Shown here: positions 1-8,830 of the stretch, piece after piece
How the letters are laid out: the number at the start of each line of letters is the position of its first letter
How positions within the stretch are numbered: the first letter of the stretch is position 1
Source of the DNA: Sutcliffiella horikoshii
GTDB lineage: Bacteria > Bacillota > Bacilli > Bacillales > Bacillaceae_I
Direction: 5' to 3'
NCBI RefSeq assembly: GCF_002157855.1
Contig: NZ_CP020880.1
Span: 3,038,001 to 3,102,000 of the forward strand
DNA length: 64,000 nucleotides
Made by a program: the position numbers and the translations under genes
Notes under the pieces: generated by a model
The model's database searches: none
Told to the model about the DNA's origin: nothing
The model's input: the letters and a program-made list of their open reading frames with translations, nothing else

Positions 1-1
1 T

Positions 2-295
2 CTGTCTCCTAAGTCCAACTCCGCCTATAAAGCATTAGACGAAGCATTGGCTGACATCAGAAAAGGACTTGTCGGCGAAGTTCCTGCCCATTTGAAGGAC
101 GCACATTATAAAGGTGCCTCCGCACTTGGCCGAGGCATTGAATATAAATATCCACATGACTACCCAAGCGGATGGGTAGCTCAGCAATACTTGCCCGACA
201 AATTGAAGCACAAATCCTATTATAAGCCCAAAGATACTAGTAAATTCGAATCAGCCCTTGGGCAAATATATGAAAAAACGAAGAAGAAAAGATAA
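2..295 (+). CDS. rarA: RarA (MgsA/WHIP-type AAA+ ATPase), C-terminal fragment
   Basis: The left edge of the window cuts this gene; the frame is open from base 2 and codes for the last 97 residues. The segment 'HYKGASALGRGIEYKYPHDY' followed by 'GWVAQQYLP' is the typical C-terminal helical domain of replication-associated recombination protein A (YrvN in B. subtilis), which acts at stalled or gapped replication forks. The ATPase core lies outside the window. Its position beside tcdA and aspS matches the B. subtilis order. A hairpin terminator overlaps the stop codon. Identification rests on family recognition of the C-terminus only. Confidence 0.88.
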   Translation: MSPKSNSAYKALDEALADIRKGLVGEVPAHLKDAHYKGASALGRGIEYKYPHDYPSGWVAQQYLPDKLKHKSYYKPKDTSKFESALGQIYEKTKKKR

Positions 296-322
296 GGGGA
301 ACTGTTTCTCCTTATTTTTTTT
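292..322 (+). terminator. rho-independent terminator after rarA
   Basis: ATAAGGGGA (292-300) pairs with TCTCCTTAT (307-315), followed by a T run to about 322. The stem includes the rarA stop codon. Confidence 0.8.
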
Positions 323-406
323 ATGTTAATCTAGCAAACTTTCGTATACTCTTTCGCTTTTCTGGAAAAGATGGTAGAAAACGACCGTTTTAAGGAGTGG
401 ATTTGA

Positions 407-1120
407 ATGAAAGTTAGACAAGATGCATGGTCTCACGAAGATGATCTATTACTTGCAGAGACTGTTTTACGATACATAAGAGATGGTGGCACCCAGCTTG
501 CTGCCTTTGAAGAAGTCGGAGATGCACTAAATCGCACATCAGCTGCATGTGGATTCAGGTGGAATGCAGAAGTGAGGAAAAAGTATGAACCTGCCGTCGC
601 CATAGCCAAGAAGCAACGAAAAGAGAAAAAGCGAGCGCAAGAAAAGATAGCAAAAATGCAACAAAAAAGCGAGTCAGCTCCAACAAAGAAAGCTACCAAT
701 CAACCATTGGAGATGGAATGGCTACCTGCACCTGCACCAAAAGTTGCTTCTGACGAAAAAGTCAGCCTGCCGTTTGAATATGATATGGAAGATGAAGAGT
801 ACGCACCACTTCCAGTGCGAAATGCAGCAACGACTTTTTCAGCACCGTCTGCTGCGTCTACTATTACCCTTGACGACTGCATTCACTTTTTGCAAAACTT
901 CCAACAAAACCAGAATTCCGATTATCGTTTGCAGTTGGAAAGTGATAGGCTTCTAAAAGAAAATCAATTGTTGAAGCAAAAAAATCAATCCCTTGAAAAG
1001 CAGCTTAAGAATTTAGAAGAACAACAAGTTGCGATAAACGAAGACTATGAAATGCTCGTCCAAATCATGGACCGTGCCAGAAGATTGACCGGCAGCAGCA
1101 TGCAGGATGAAGTGATGTAA
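407..1120 (+). CDS. rsfA: RsfA/YlbO-family prespore transcriptional regulator
   Basis: A 237-residue protein with an AAGGAG ribosome site (391-396) before the ATG. Residues 5-60 ('DAWSHEDDLLLAETVLRYIR', then a second helix pair ending 'SAACGFRWNAEVRK') form the Myb/SANT-like DNA-binding domain typical of the RsfA/YlbO family. A basic stretch follows at about residues 65-85, a low-complexity linker in the middle, and a leucine-zipper-like coiled coil at about 180-222. In B. subtilis RsfA is made in the forespore under sigma F and tunes sigma F and sigma G gene expression. I see no certain sporulation promoter here. The family is clear; the exact paralogue (RsfA or YlbO type) is not settled. 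Confidence 0.8.
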   Translation: MKVRQDAWSHEDDLLLAETVLRYIRDGGTQLAAFEEVGDALNRTSAACGFRWNAEVRKKYEPAVAIAKKQRKEKKRAQEKIAKMQQKSESAPTKKATNQPLEMEWLPAPAPKVASDEKVSLPFEYDMEDEEYAPLPVRNAATTFSAPSAASTITLDDCIHFLQNFQQNQNSDYRLQLESDRLLKENQLLKQKNQSLEKQLKNLEEQQVAINEDYEMLVQIMDRARRLTGSSMQDEVM

Positions 1121-1126
1121 AACTGT

Positions 1127-1166
1127 AAAGAAGGCCTCGTCACCGATTGACGAGGCCTTCTTTTTA
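1127..1166. terminator. bidirectional terminator between rsfA-like gene and tcdA
   Basis: AAGAAGGCCTCGTC (1128-1141) and GACGAGGCCTTCTT (1149-1162) form a perfect 14-bp stem with a 7-base loop, T-rich on the + side and A-rich upstream. It lies between two convergent genes and can serve both. Confidence 0.9.
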
Positions 1167-1934
1167 TTATTGTTGTCCACCAACACGCTGTATTTTTATA
1201 TCCTTTAATATATCATTGATGACATAACCACCAAGGATAAGTCCCGCTACTGAAGGAACGAATGCATTGGAGGAAGGTGGCATTTTTGCTTTACGAATTT
1301 CTGCATTATCATTACCGACCGTTTTCCGAACATCCTCACGAATGACAATTGGGCTCTCATCAGAGAATACTACTTTGATGCCTTTGTGAATCCCTTCTTT
1401 ACGAAGGCGAGTTCGGATGACTTTAGCGATAGGATCTGTGTGAGTTTTGGAGATGTCCGCCATTTTGAAACGGGTTGGATCCATCTTATTTGCCGCTCCC
1501 ATACTGGAAACCATCGGAATTTTGCGCTTTAGACACTCTTTCATTAAATGAATTTTATAGGAAATTGTATCTGATGCATCAATAACATAATCGAGGCCAT
1601 AGCTGAAGAACTCTTCGTACGTTTCTTCTGTATAGAACATTTTAAGTGCAATTACTTCACAGTCAGGATTGATGTCCTGGATTCGTGCTTTCATCAGGTC
1701 AGCTTTTGGTTGACCCACTGTGGACATAAGTGCATGAATCTGACGGTTAACATTTGTAATATCGACATCATCTTTATCTACTAAAATAAGGCGGCCAACG
1801 CCAGAACGTGCTAATGCTTCTGCTGAAAACGATCCTACTCCGCCTATTCCTAATACTGCAACCGTGCTATTTTTAAGGGTTTCTAAACCTTCTTTACCTA
1901 TAGCCAATTCGTTTCGTGAAAATTGGTGTAACAC
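1167..1934 (-). CDS. tcdA: tRNA threonylcarbamoyladenosine dehydratase TcdA
   Basis: A 255-residue E1-like enzyme that uses ATP to cyclise t6A to ct6A at position 37 of ANN-decoding tRNAs. The N-terminal nucleotide-binding motif 'GIGGVGSFSAEALARSGVG' is at about residues 30-48, followed by 'LVDKDDVDITNVNRQ'; 'DASDTISYK' and the C-terminal 'SNAFVPSVAGLILGGYVIND' are also typical of TcdA (YrvM) rather than ThiF or MoeB. The start is GTG at 1934, preceded by GGAG. It sits between rarA and the 6S RNA-aspS region, as in B. subtilis. Confidence 0.93.
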   Translation of the reverse strand: MLHQFSRNELAIGKEGLETLKNSTVAVLGIGGVGSFSAEALARSGVGRLILVDKDDVDITNVNRQIHALMSTVGQPKADLMKARIQDINPDCEVIALKMFYTEETYEEFFSYGLDYVIDASDTISYKIHLMKECLKRKIPMVSSMGAANKMDPTRFKMADISKTHTDPIAKVIRTRLRKEGIHKGIKVVFSDESPIVIREDVRKTVGNDNAEIRKAKMPPSSNAFVPSVAGLILGGYVINDILKDIKIQRVGGQQ

Positions 1935-2053
1935 TGCATATCAACTCCATTTATCGCTTGTTTCATTTTTAATGTCTTTTAAAGATTGTACCCGAAATCG
2001 AATATAACATACTTTGGGTGAAAAGCAAGTAGTCGGATAGGAATTTTTCTTTT

Positions 2054-2082
2054 TTACGAATTGGGTTTCAATGCCTTATAAT
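2054..2082 (+). promoter_or_regulatory. candidate sigma-A promoter for the sunset-domain gene
   Basis: A perfect TATAAT -10 hexamer (2077-2082) lies 17 bases after a weak -35 (TTACGA, 2054-2059). The -10 overlaps the first in-frame ATG (2081), so that ATG cannot be the translation start of this transcript and the downstream TTG at 2135 is preferred. Confidence 0.55.
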
Positions 2083-2134
2083 GAAGGGAATAGTAACTGA
2101 ATATTATTTTTTTATTGAAAGCGGGGAGTTTGTA

Positions 2135-2578
2135 TTGAAAAATCTATTAAAGGCCTTATCTTTCTTCTTAGTTATTGGCAGTGGTTTAGTAACAATCTTT
2201 CGCTTAAACAAAACGAATAAACAGTTAATGGCACGGGAAACAACTTCATTCCAGGTGAGACAGACGCTTGAAGCGATTGCTGCCACATTGCAGCAGACAC
2301 AAGAAAGTGAGCGTTCTACCCCGTCAGAAAGCAAGCAGCAAACATTAGAGCTTGCTGAAAGTGGAGATTCGAGCGCGATGACTTCGGAATTGGAAGTTGA
2401 GGAGAATAGTCAAGAAGCTCCCCAGGAAAAACCTTTAATAAAAGCTAACAAGAATGCTCGTGGTGAATATATTTATCATGTTCCGGGTGGTGTTTTCTAT
2501 AATCGGACGACTCCGGTGGAATGGTTTCATACGGAGGAAGAGGCGCAGGCAAAGGGCTACCGGAAGTCTGCGAGGTAA
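2135..2578 (+). CDS. small membrane-anchored sunset-domain protein
   Basis: A 147-residue protein of unknown role. I start it at TTG 2135, preceded by GGGGAG, because the earlier in-frame ATG (2081) overlaps the -10 box. Residues 1-25 ('NLLKALSFFLVIGSGLVTIF') form one membrane segment; a Gln/Ser/Glu-rich middle follows. The last 40 residues ('GEYIYHVPGGVFYNRTTPVEW' region, then 'EEAQAKGYRKS') match the short sunset domain often found at the C-terminus of secreted nucleases and cell-surface proteins. The domain probably faces outside the cell. A hairpin terminator follows. No function can be assigned beyond the domain. Confidence 0.7.
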   Translation: MKNLLKALSFFLVIGSGLVTIFRLNKTNKQLMARETTSFQVRQTLEAIAATLQQTQESERSTPSESKQQTLELAESGDSSAMTSELEVEENSQEAPQEKPLIKANKNARGEYIYHVPGGVFYNRTTPVEWFHTEEEAQAKGYRKSAR

Positions 2579-2592
2579 GGGTTAATTATCGT

Positions 2593-2627
2593 ACAACCTT
2601 CATTTTGCGTGAGGGTTGTTTTTTTGT
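2593..2627 (+). terminator. terminator of the sunset-domain gene
   Basis: ACAACCTTCA (2593-2602) pairs with TGAGGGTTGT (2610-2619) with one G-U pair, followed by seven T residues. Confidence 0.85.
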
Positions 2628-2654
2628 GTTCATTGAGGCATGCGAAGGTGAAAT

Positions 2655-2758
2655 GAGGACAGTGTTGGCGCAGTTTCACCTTCTCAGGGAGTCATACGCT
2701 ACCTACGAGGACAATGTTGATAGTTTTACACCTTCTCATGAAGTCATACACTAAGTTT
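2655..2758. repeat. two-copy 52-bp degenerate tandem repeat
   Basis: Two imperfect units, 2655-2706 and 2707-2758, share GAGGACARTGTTG, CACCTTCTCA and GTCATAC at identical offsets. The array lies in the convergent gap between the sunset-domain gene and the 6S RNA. No coding role is visible. Confidence 0.7.
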
Positions 2759-2771
2759 TAAGATCACTAAA

Positions 2772-2811
2772 AAAAACCGGTATCCCGCAATAATGCGAAA
2801 TACCGGTTTTT
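2772..2811 (-). terminator. terminator of 6S RNA
   Basis: CCGGTAT (2777-2783) pairs with ATACCGG (2800-2806), with an inner CGCA/TGCG stem. On the minus strand the hairpin is followed by a run of T. The + side is also T-rich, so it may act both ways. Confidence 0.85.
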
Positions 2812-2826
2812 GATTCGTATGTAGGC

Positions 2827-3013
2827 AAGTCCCAATCGTGCCGTCGTCGATGCCTTCGTTTTGATCCCCGCTCACAGCAGGTGGGTGCTCTGTTTCATGC
2901 ATATAGTAAGTCCTCACGAGGAAGGCATGTACGCAGCAACGAAAACTCTGAGCTCCCGTATAATCTATTGTTCGGTCAAAACAATAGGTTATACGACGAA
3001 CACATCAGGACTT
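2827..3013 (-). ncRNA. bsrA: 6S RNA (6S-1/BsrA type)
   Basis: About 187 nt between tcdA and aspS, the location of bsrA (ssrSA) in B. subtilis. On the minus strand it begins AAGTCCTGATGTGTT and ends with ATTGGGACTT, so the two ends close a stem. The interior carries conserved parts of the Bacillus 6S-1 RNA: ACGGGAGCTCAGAGTTTTCG, GTTGCTGCGT, the CTTACTATATGCATGAAACA segment and GGGGATCAAAACGAAGGCAT. 6S RNA mimics an open promoter, binds sigma-A RNA polymerase and lowers transcription in stationary phase; it is released by synthesis of a short product RNA. Boundaries are the mature ends judged by pairing. The upstream promoter would give a precursor about 10 nt longer at the 5' end. Confidence 0.93.
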
Positions 3014-3029
3014 GCGACTTCTTGAAGTA

Positions 3030-3059
3030 ATCTTAACACACGGGAGTATATATTTTCAA
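3030..3059 (-). promoter_or_regulatory. promoter of 6S RNA
   Basis: On the minus strand TTGAAA (3059-3054), an 18-base spacer and TAAGAT (3035-3030). The start would be near 3023, about ten bases before the mature 5' end, consistent with 5' trimming as known for B. subtilis 6S-1. It lies directly behind the aspS stop. Confidence 0.65.
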
Positions 3060-3079
3060 CTCTCACCGTATAGGAAAAT

Positions 3080-4855
3080 CTACTCTTTTTTGACAGCTAA
3101 CGACAAGTGTAACTCGTCTAATTGCCCACCGGCAACTGGACTTGGTGCTTCTGTCAGGATGCAGCTTGCACTTGCCGTTTTCGGGAATGCAATGGTGTCA
3201 CGTAGATTCGTTCTGCCTGCCAACAACATAACCAAACGGTCCAAACCAAGCGCGATTCCACCATGTGGAGGAGTTCCGTATTCGAATGCTTCAAGTAAGA
3301 AACCGAATTGCTCTGTTGCCTCTTCTTTACTGAAACCAAGTACTGCAAACATTTTTTCTTGGATATCACGTTCGTAAATACGCAATGAACCTCCGCCTAG
3401 CTCATAACCGTTCAATACTAAATCGTAGGCTTGAGCACGAACTTCACCTGGGTTTGTTTCCAGTAATGGAAGGTCTTCTCGAACCGGCATTGTGAATGGG
3501 TGGTGAGCGGCAAAGTAGCGGCCTGCTTCCTCATCGTACTCAAGTAATGGCCAGTCCGTTACCCATAAGAAGTTGAACTTGCTTTCGTCAATCAGACCAA
3601 GTTCTTTTCCAAGTTTTAAACGTAGAGCACCTAGAGCATCTGCAACAACAGATTTTTTATCTGCCACAAATAGGATCAAGTCCCCTTCTGCAGCATCTAA
3701 AGATTGGATGAATCCTTGTTGTTCTTCTTCATTGAAGAATTTTGCGATAGGACCTTTCAATCCTTCTGCTTCTACTTTTAACCAAGCTAGACCTTTTGCT
3801 CCGTAAACAGCAACAAATTCAGTCAATGCATCGATGTCTTTGCGGGAGTATTTGCTTGCCGCACCTTTTACATTAATGGCTTTTACTTGACCGCCATTAT
3901 TAACGGCTGCGCTGAATACTTTAAATCCGCAGTCAGCTACCTGCTCGGATAGATTCACAAGTTCCATTTCAAAGCGAGTGTCTGGCTTGTCGGAACCGTA
4001 TCTGTTCATGGCATCTTGATACGTAATACGCGGGAATGTTTCTGGTACATCCACATTCTTCGTATTTTTCATGACCATTCTCATCATGTCTTCCATCATG
4101 CCGATGATCTCTTCTTGTGATAAGAAAGAAGTCTCAATGTCGACTTGTGTGAATTCAGGCTGTCTGTCTGCACGAAGGTCTTCGTCACGGAAGCAACGAG
4201 CGATCTGATAATAGCGCTCCACACCGGAAACCATCAATAGTTGCTTGAAGATTTGCGGAGACTGTGGCAATGCGTAAAATTCACCTGGGTGTACACGGCT
4301 TGGTACTAGATAGTCGCGTGCACCTTCTGGCGTGCTTTTAGTCAAAATAGGCGTTTCCACTTCCATGAATTGCTGGTCATTCAGGAATTCACGGATGGAG
4401 CGTGTTACGTCATGACGCATTTTCAATGTATCAAACATAACCGGACGGCGAAGGTCCAAGTAACGGTATTTTAATCGAATGTCTTCATTTACTTCTGTCT
4501 TGCTGTCCAATACGAATGGTGGTGTTTTCGCAGCATTCAAAACCTCAATTGCCTCTGCCTGCACCTCGATTGCACCTGTTTTCAGGTTAGGGTTGACTGT
4601 TGCCTCGTCACGCGCAACCACTTTTCCTTTAATATATAAAACGTATTCGTTACGTACACTTTCTGCTGTTTTTAAAGCTTCTGCGGACACGTCTGGATTG
4701 AAGACAATCTGCACAAGTCCTGTACGGTCACGAAGGTCTAAGAAGATAAGCCCTCCAAGGTCACGGCGCTTTTGCACCCAGCCTTTTAACTCAATTGTTT
4801 CTCCGATGGATGATTGTGGGACTTCGCCACAGTTATATGTTCTACCTTGCATCAT
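3080..4855 (-). CDS. aspS: aspartyl-tRNA synthetase
   Basis: A 591-residue class II synthetase of bacterial type that charges tRNA-Asp. The N-terminal OB fold (about 1-110) binds the anticodon ('[19 protein letters not shown]'). Class II motif 2 is '[19 protein letters not shown]' (about residues 219-237) and motif 3 is '[15 protein letters not shown]' near the C-terminus. A GAD insertion domain at about 290-410 makes it the bacterial form. Its ATG follows the hisS stop with no gap, so the two are co-transcribed under the upstream T-box. A GGGGAG site lies inside the end of hisS. 6S RNA begins just downstream from its own promoter. Confidence 0.97.
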   Translation of the reverse strand: MMQGRTYNCGEVPQSSIGETIELKGWVQKRRDLGGLIFLDLRDRTGLVQIVFNPDVSAEALKTAESVRNEYVLYIKGKVVARDEATVNPNLKTGAIEVQAEAIEVLNAAKTPPFVLDSKTEVNEDIRLKYRYLDLRRPVMFDTLKMRHDVTRSIREFLNDQQFMEVETPILTKSTPEGARDYLVPSRVHPGEFYALPQSPQIFKQLLMVSGVERYYQIARCFRDEDLRADRQPEFTQVDIETSFLSQEEIIGMMEDMMRMVMKNTKNVDVPETFPRITYQDAMNRYGSDKPDTRFEMELVNLSEQVADCGFKVFSAAVNNGGQVKAINVKGAASKYSRKDIDALTEFVAVYGAKGLAWLKVEAEGLKGPIAKFFNEEEQQGFIQSLDAAEGDLILFVADKKSVVADALGALRLKLGKELGLIDESKFNFLWVTDWPLLEYDEEAGRYFAAHHPFTMPVREDLPLLETNPGEVRAQAYDLVLNGYELGGGSLRIYERDIQEKMFAVLGFSKEEATEQFGFLLEAFEYGTPPHGGIALGLDRLVMLLAGRTNLRDTIAFPKTASASCILTEAPSPVAGGQLDELHLSLAVKKE

Positions 4856-6136
4856 TTATCTCTCCCCACTTTTCTTTGCTGTTATGAATGCTACTGCATC
4901 TTCAAATGCAACTTCCTGTTGTTCGCCTGTTTCCATTTCTTTAATAGAGACGACGCCTTTTTCTAACTCATCATCACCAAATACGATGGTGTATTTTGCT
5001 TGCAGGCGGTCAGCTGCTTTGAACTGGGCTTTCATTTTTTTATCTTGGTAATCTTTTTCTGCTACAATTCCTGCTTTTCTAAGGTCGAAAAGTAATTTTA
5101 CTGCTGTTTCTTTCGCTTTGTCACCAAGCGCGACCACATAACAATCGATGGAATCTTCGAATGGAAACTTTACATTTTCTGCTTCCATAGCCGATATTAG
5201 ACGCTCAATGCTTAGTGCAAATCCGATACCAGGTGTTTCCGGCCCTCCGATTTCTTGGACAAGTCCGTTGTAGCGTCCTCCACCACATAGGGTTGTTATC
5301 GCACCGAAACCTTCAGACGTGCTCATGATCTCAAATGCTGTGTGATAATAGTAATCTAGTCCACGCACCAAGTTCGGATCAATTTCATATTGAATGCCTA
5401 GTGTGGAAAGATAAGCTACCACTTTATCAAAATAAACCTTGGATTCTTCATTCAAGTAATCCAATATAGATGGTGCTGTTGCCATCAACTCATGATCACG
5501 GTCTTTCTTACAATCAAGTATTCTGAGAGGGTTTTTTTCTAGACGTCCTTGGCAATCACCGCAGAACTCGTTGATTCTCGGTTGGAAGTGATTGATCAAC
5601 GCATCTCTGTGTGCTTGACGGCTTTCCTTGTCCCCTAAGCTGTTGATGACAACTTTTAAATTATTGAGCCCTAAGCTTTTATATAATTCCACTGCCAAAG
5701 CAATTACTTCTGCATCAATGGAAGGATCATTGCTTCCTAGTGCTTCGATTCCGAATTGTACAAACTGGCGGAAGCGCCCTGCCTGTGGACGTTCATAACG
5801 GAACATCTGGCCGATATAGTAGAGTTTTGTCGGTTGCGTCGGTGAACCGAACATTTTGTTATTTACGTAAGAACGCGCTACGGAAGCTGTTCCTTCCGGG
5901 CGAAGGGTAAGGCTTCTTCCACCACGGTCCTCAAATGTGTACATCTCCTTCTGCACCACATCGGTTGTATCCCCCACACCTCTTAAAAACAACTCCGTGC
6001 TCTCAAAAATCGGCGTCCGGATCTCCTTATAATTATATAACTCACAAATCTCCTTCGCCTTCGCCTCAATATACTGCCACTTCTCCACCGTACCAGGTAA
6101 AATATCCTGCGTACCACGCGGTATCTGAATCGCCAT
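4856..6136 (-). CDS. hisS: histidyl-tRNA synthetase
   Basis: A 426-residue class II synthetase for tRNA-His. Visible motifs are 'RGTQDILP' at the N-terminus, motif 2 '[13 protein letters not shown]' with '[12 protein letters not shown]', the histidine A/B loops '[11 protein letters not shown]' and '[15 protein letters not shown]', and motif 3 '[11 protein letters not shown]'. The C-terminal 90 residues are the anticodon-binding domain. The ATG is preceded by AAGGAGGA. It is the first gene of the hisS-aspS operon; a T-box leader and an unusual inverted repeat (6156-6209) separate it from the promoter. Confidence 0.97.
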   Translation of the reverse strand: MAIQIPRGTQDILPGTVEKWQYIEAKAKEICELYNYKEIRTPIFESTELFLRGVGDTTDVVQKEMYTFEDRGGRSLTLRPEGTASVARSYVNNKMFGSPTQPTKLYYIGQMFRYERPQAGRFRQFVQFGIEALGSNDPSIDAEVIALAVELYKSLGLNNLKVVINSLGDKESRQAHRDALINHFQPRINEFCGDCQGRLEKNPLRILDCKKDRDHELMATAPSILDYLNEESKVYFDKVVAYLSTLGIQYEIDPNLVRGLDYYYHTAFEIMSTSEGFGAITTLCGGGRYNGLVQEIGGPETPGIGFALSIERLISAMEAENVKFPFEDSIDCYVVALGDKAKETAVKLLFDLRKAGIVAEKDYQDKKMKAQFKAADRLQAKYTIVFGDDELEKGVVSIKEMETGEQQEVAFEDAVAFITAKKSGER

Positions 6137-6155
6137 TTACGGTTCCTCCTTCTAA

Positions 6156-6209
6156 AGGGGTCAGACCCCTCTTTCGTTATTTAAAGTGGTAAAGAGGGGT
6201 CTGACCCTC
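6156..6209. repeat. paired copies of the GGGGTCAGACCCC palindrome
   Basis: AGGGGTCAGACCCCTCTTT (6156-6174) and its near-perfect inverted copy (6191-6209) flank a 16-base loop. Each arm contains, or nearly contains, the 13-base palindrome GGGGTCAGACCCC, so either two small hairpins or one long stem can form. It sits in the hisS 5' leader between the T-box terminator and the ribosome site. Confidence 0.75.
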
Positions 6210-6246
6210 TCTACGTTAATTCGTTAAAGTAAATCACCTTTTTTAC

Positions 6247-6639
6247 ATATAAAAAACTCCCGTCCCTTGTTTATTAACTAAACAAGGGACGGGAGTTGTA
6301 TGTCCCGTGGTGCCACCCTAATTGAAGTAGTTTGAAGGCTTGGCATGTTAATTGAGATGCTTTTTGCCTTTGGTTACTTCCACTCAAGCAGTTAACGCCT
6401 GCAACGTCCATCTCCTAGTAGAGCATTTTCAAGGCTTGCGGCTTTAACCCAGCGGCAAACAAGTGAAATATTGCTTTTTCAGAGCGGATCCTACGGAGTG
6501 TTCATTCATTGAGTCATCAAGGGGAAATGCTTTCAGCCCAGGGCATTTCTTCTCTTTCCATGTGGTTCTCAACTACTGTTCTCCATCATCGGTATCTTGT
6601 ATTTTAGTCCATTAACGCGACTAGTTGTTATGTAAGATA
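6247..6639 (-). promoter_or_regulatory. T-box riboswitch leader of hisS-aspS
   Basis: A 390-nt leader on the minus strand. The T-box sequence AGGGTGGCACCACGGGA (6319-6303) lies just before the terminator hairpin, as in all T-box antiterminators. Stem I has GGAG/CTCC closing pairs, an internal loop containing ACAGTAG opposite ATGAATGAACA, and an apical part with AGAGA. Uncharged tRNA should pair with a specifier codon in that loop and with the T-box bulge, which favours read-through. A possible specifier is CAC (His) at 6500-6498, but the alignment is by eye. The element controls both synthetases. Confidence 0.9.
6250..6297 (-). terminator. T-box regulated terminator upstream of hisS
   Basis: On the minus strand AACTCCCGTCCCTTGTTT (6297-6280) pairs with AAACAAGGGACGGGAGTT (6272-6255), an 18-bp stem followed by a T run. 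The 5' arm overlaps the strand that would pair in the T-box antiterminator. Confidence 0.92.
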
Positions 6640-6645
6640 CTTGCT

Positions 6646-6675
6646 AGTATATATACTTTCAAATCTAATTGTCAA
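6646..6675 (-). promoter_or_regulatory. promoter of the hisS-aspS operon
   Basis: On the minus strand a consensus TTGACA (6675-6670), an 18-base spacer and TATACT (6651-6646) lie immediately upstream of the T-box leader. The start is expected near 6639. Confidence 0.8.
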
Positions 6676-6679
6676 GGCT

Positions 6680-6856
6680 TTATTGAATTCGATTCAATTG
6701 TTTTTTTAACGATTTCACATCACGCATTGTAATTCCGAACTCAGATGCCAATTCTACGTAGGTGGAATCCTTCTCTTTTTCAATGAAATCATGAAAACTT
6801 ACCCCAAATACATCTCTACTTCCATATGCACGATTATGTTTATCACTAAATTTCAT
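6680..6856 (-). CDS. small YrzK-like protein of unknown function
   Basis: A 58-residue protein between hisS and the amidase gene, the position of yrzK in B. subtilis. I start it at ATG 6856, where AAGGAG lies nine bases upstream; a longer frame extends to 6970 but lacks such a site. It reads 'MKFSDKHNRAYGSRDVFG', then a short helix, then 'YVELASEFGITMRDVKSLKK', which looks like one helix-turn-helix unit of a sigma-70 region 4 or DNA-binding type. It has no signal or membrane segment. Function unknown. Confidence 0.65.
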   Translation of the reverse strand: MKFSDKHNRAYGSRDVFGVSFHDFIEKEKDSTYVELASEFGITMRDVKSLKKQLNRIQ

Positions 6857-6990
6857 CTTTTTACGCTCCTTTTTTGCTACACTAGTATCTATCCTGTCCC
6901 TTTTTTGCCTGTTTCTTTCAAAAATAGCAGGAATTTTTTTCACTTTTGTAGAAAAAGAAAGTTTGATCAAAAAAATAAGGAGGACAAAAC

Positions 6991-8772
6991 TTGGTTCACA
7001 AAGTACATATTTTTCTTATTGCCCTTTTATTATTTTCTACCATTTTTTCTTTTTTAGATCCTTCCACCGTGCAGGCTAACAGAACGGTCGTTGTGGCAAC
7101 CGATGTATTGAACGTGAGGGAGACCCCGGATGCAAATGGCATCATCATTTCGAAAGTACAACGAGGTGAATCCTACCCGGTTGTAGACAGCCAGGGAGAA
7201 TGGTTGAAGATTCAAGTCACTTCCTCAAAGTCCGGATGGGTGGCGTCGTTTCTTGTCACCGAAAGCAGCGATGGTGCCCGTTCCACGGCATCAAGATCAA
7301 GCGAGGGTGCCAATGTACAAGTTCTAACCGATGACCTTCGTGTTCGCTCAGGACCTGGTACAAACTTTTCTGTAGTCGGTTTTCTTCATGCAAACGCGAC
7401 ATCCGTGCAATACCTAGAGGAAAATGAAAACTGGGTAAAAGTTCATTTCGACGGAGTAGAAGGTTGGGTCGCCAAAGAGTTTGTGACGATTCTGGCCAAA
7501 AAGAAGGAAGAACAACAGACTGAAACAGAAGAGTCAATCGAAGAAACCGAAGGACAAACTGCCACTATCACAACAGATGGGTTGAACATCAGGAGTGAAC
7601 CTTCTACACAAAGCGAGGTGCTGGGTACTTTATCAAGTGGTCAGCAAGTAGAAGTTCTTGCAATCCGTGGAGAATGGTTGAATATTTCTTTTAACGGGAC
7701 AGTCGGCTGGATACATAGTGATTATGCAAATATTAGCCAACCCTCATCTGATTCTGGCACACAAGGCTCAGGTTCACCAAAAACGGAGGCAACCATCAAA
7801 GTGGCAGGTCTGAATGTAAGAAGTGAACCAACTCTGAATGGAAAAGTATTGGAGCAACTACCACAGGGTACAACAGTCAGTATTATCAGCGAGAGAAACA
7901 ACTGGTGTGAAATACAATATGACAATGGCAAAACGGGCTGGATTGCTGGATGGTTTCTTGAAAAAAGCGGTGTATCATCACCAGCTCCATCCCAAAGCAG
8001 TGATGGAACCATTATAATCGTTGATGATGCCACCAATATCAGAAGTGCACCTTCCACCGATTCCAACGTGATATTACGTGCAGACGAAGGAGAAGAATTC
8101 TCTATTGTTGCTGTGGAAGACAACTGGTATAAAATAAAGCTTCATGACGGATCAGAAGGTTTTGTTGCTGGATGGATTGTTGCGACGAAAGGAAACGCGA
8201 CCAGCATAAAAAGAGCTGGTGCAGAACAATATTTAACTAATAAGGTAATTGTCATCGACCCTGGTCATGGTGGCCGAGATGTTGGAGCAATCGGTGCACA
8301 AGGAACCTTTGAAAAAGATCTAACACTTAGAACTTCCTTGCTTTTACAAGACAAATTGAAAGCTGCCGGTGCGACAGTTTACATGACTAGAATGTCTGAT
8401 ACTTCGGTTCCTTTACAATCTAGACCTCAAATGGCGAACTATCACGGTGCAGATGCCTTTCTAAGCATCCATTATGATAGTATTGATGATTCGAGCGTCA
8501 CTGGGACCACTACTTACTATTATGGCTCTTCAGATCAAGACCTGGCGGACAGTGTGCATTCTTCCCTAGTACAATTTACGAATCTACGAGACAGAGAAGT
8601 GCGCCAAGAAAACTACTTAGTATTAAGAGAAAGCATGCAACCTTCCCTGCTTTTAGAACTGGGATATATCAGTAACCGCGGAGAGGAAATTACCGTCCTT
8701 ACAGGTGATTTCCAAGAGCGGGCATCTACTGCAATTTATCAGGGATTGGCTCAATATTTTAGAGGGAATTAA
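6991..8772 (+). CDS. secreted N-acetylmuramoyl-L-alanine amidase with five SH3b domains
   Basis: A 593-residue exported cell-wall hydrolase (YrvJ-like). It starts at TTG with AAGGAGG seven bases upstream. A signal peptide covers residues 1-30. Five bacterial SH3 (SH3b/SH3_3) wall-binding repeats follow, each with the signature 'LNVR' or 'LNIRSEP' (about residues 31-92, 105-165, 187-247, 262-322, 338-400). The catalytic Amidase_3 domain fills about 415-593, with zinc ligands expected in 'VIDPGHGG', the glutamate of 'GTFEKDLTL' and the histidine of 'FLSIHYD', and the catalytic glutamate in 'LLLELGYISN'. It cleaves the bond between muramic acid and the stem peptide. A terminator follows. Confidence 0.93.
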   Translation: MVHKVHIFLIALLLFSTIFSFLDPSTVQANRTVVVATDVLNVRETPDANGIIISKVQRGESYPVVDSQGEWLKIQVTSSKSGWVASFLVTESSDGARSTASRSSEGANVQVLTDDLRVRSGPGTNFSVVGFLHANATSVQYLEENENWVKVHFDGVEGWVAKEFVTILAKKKEEQQTETEESIEETEGQTATITTDGLNIRSEPSTQSEVLGTLSSGQQVEVLAIRGEWLNISFNGTVGWIHSDYANISQPSSDSGTQGSGSPKTEATIKVAGLNVRSEPTLNGKVLEQLPQGTTVSIISERNNWCEIQYDNGKTGWIAGWFLEKSGVSSPAPSQSSDGTIIIVDDATNIRSAPSTDSNVILRADEGEEFSIVAVEDNWYKIKLHDGSEGFVAGWIVATKGNATSIKRAGAEQYLTNKVIVIDPGHGGRDVGAIGAQGTFEKDLTLRTSLLLQDKLKAAGATVYMTRMSDTSVPLQSRPQMANYHGADAFLSIHYDSIDDSSVTGTTTYYYGSSDQDLADSVHSSLVQFTNLRDREVRQENYLVLRESMQPSLLLELGYISNRGEEITVLTGDFQERASTAIYQGLAQYFRGN

Positions 8773-8793
8773 ACAGGTGTGAAAAATGAATGG

Positions 8794-8830
8794 AAGAGGA
8801 CCTTTGGATTTAGAGGTCCTCTTTTTTGTT
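8794..8830 (+). terminator. terminator of the amidase gene
   Basis: AAGAGGACCT (8794-8803) pairs with AGGTCCTCTT (8814-8823), followed by a T run. Confidence 0.88.
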
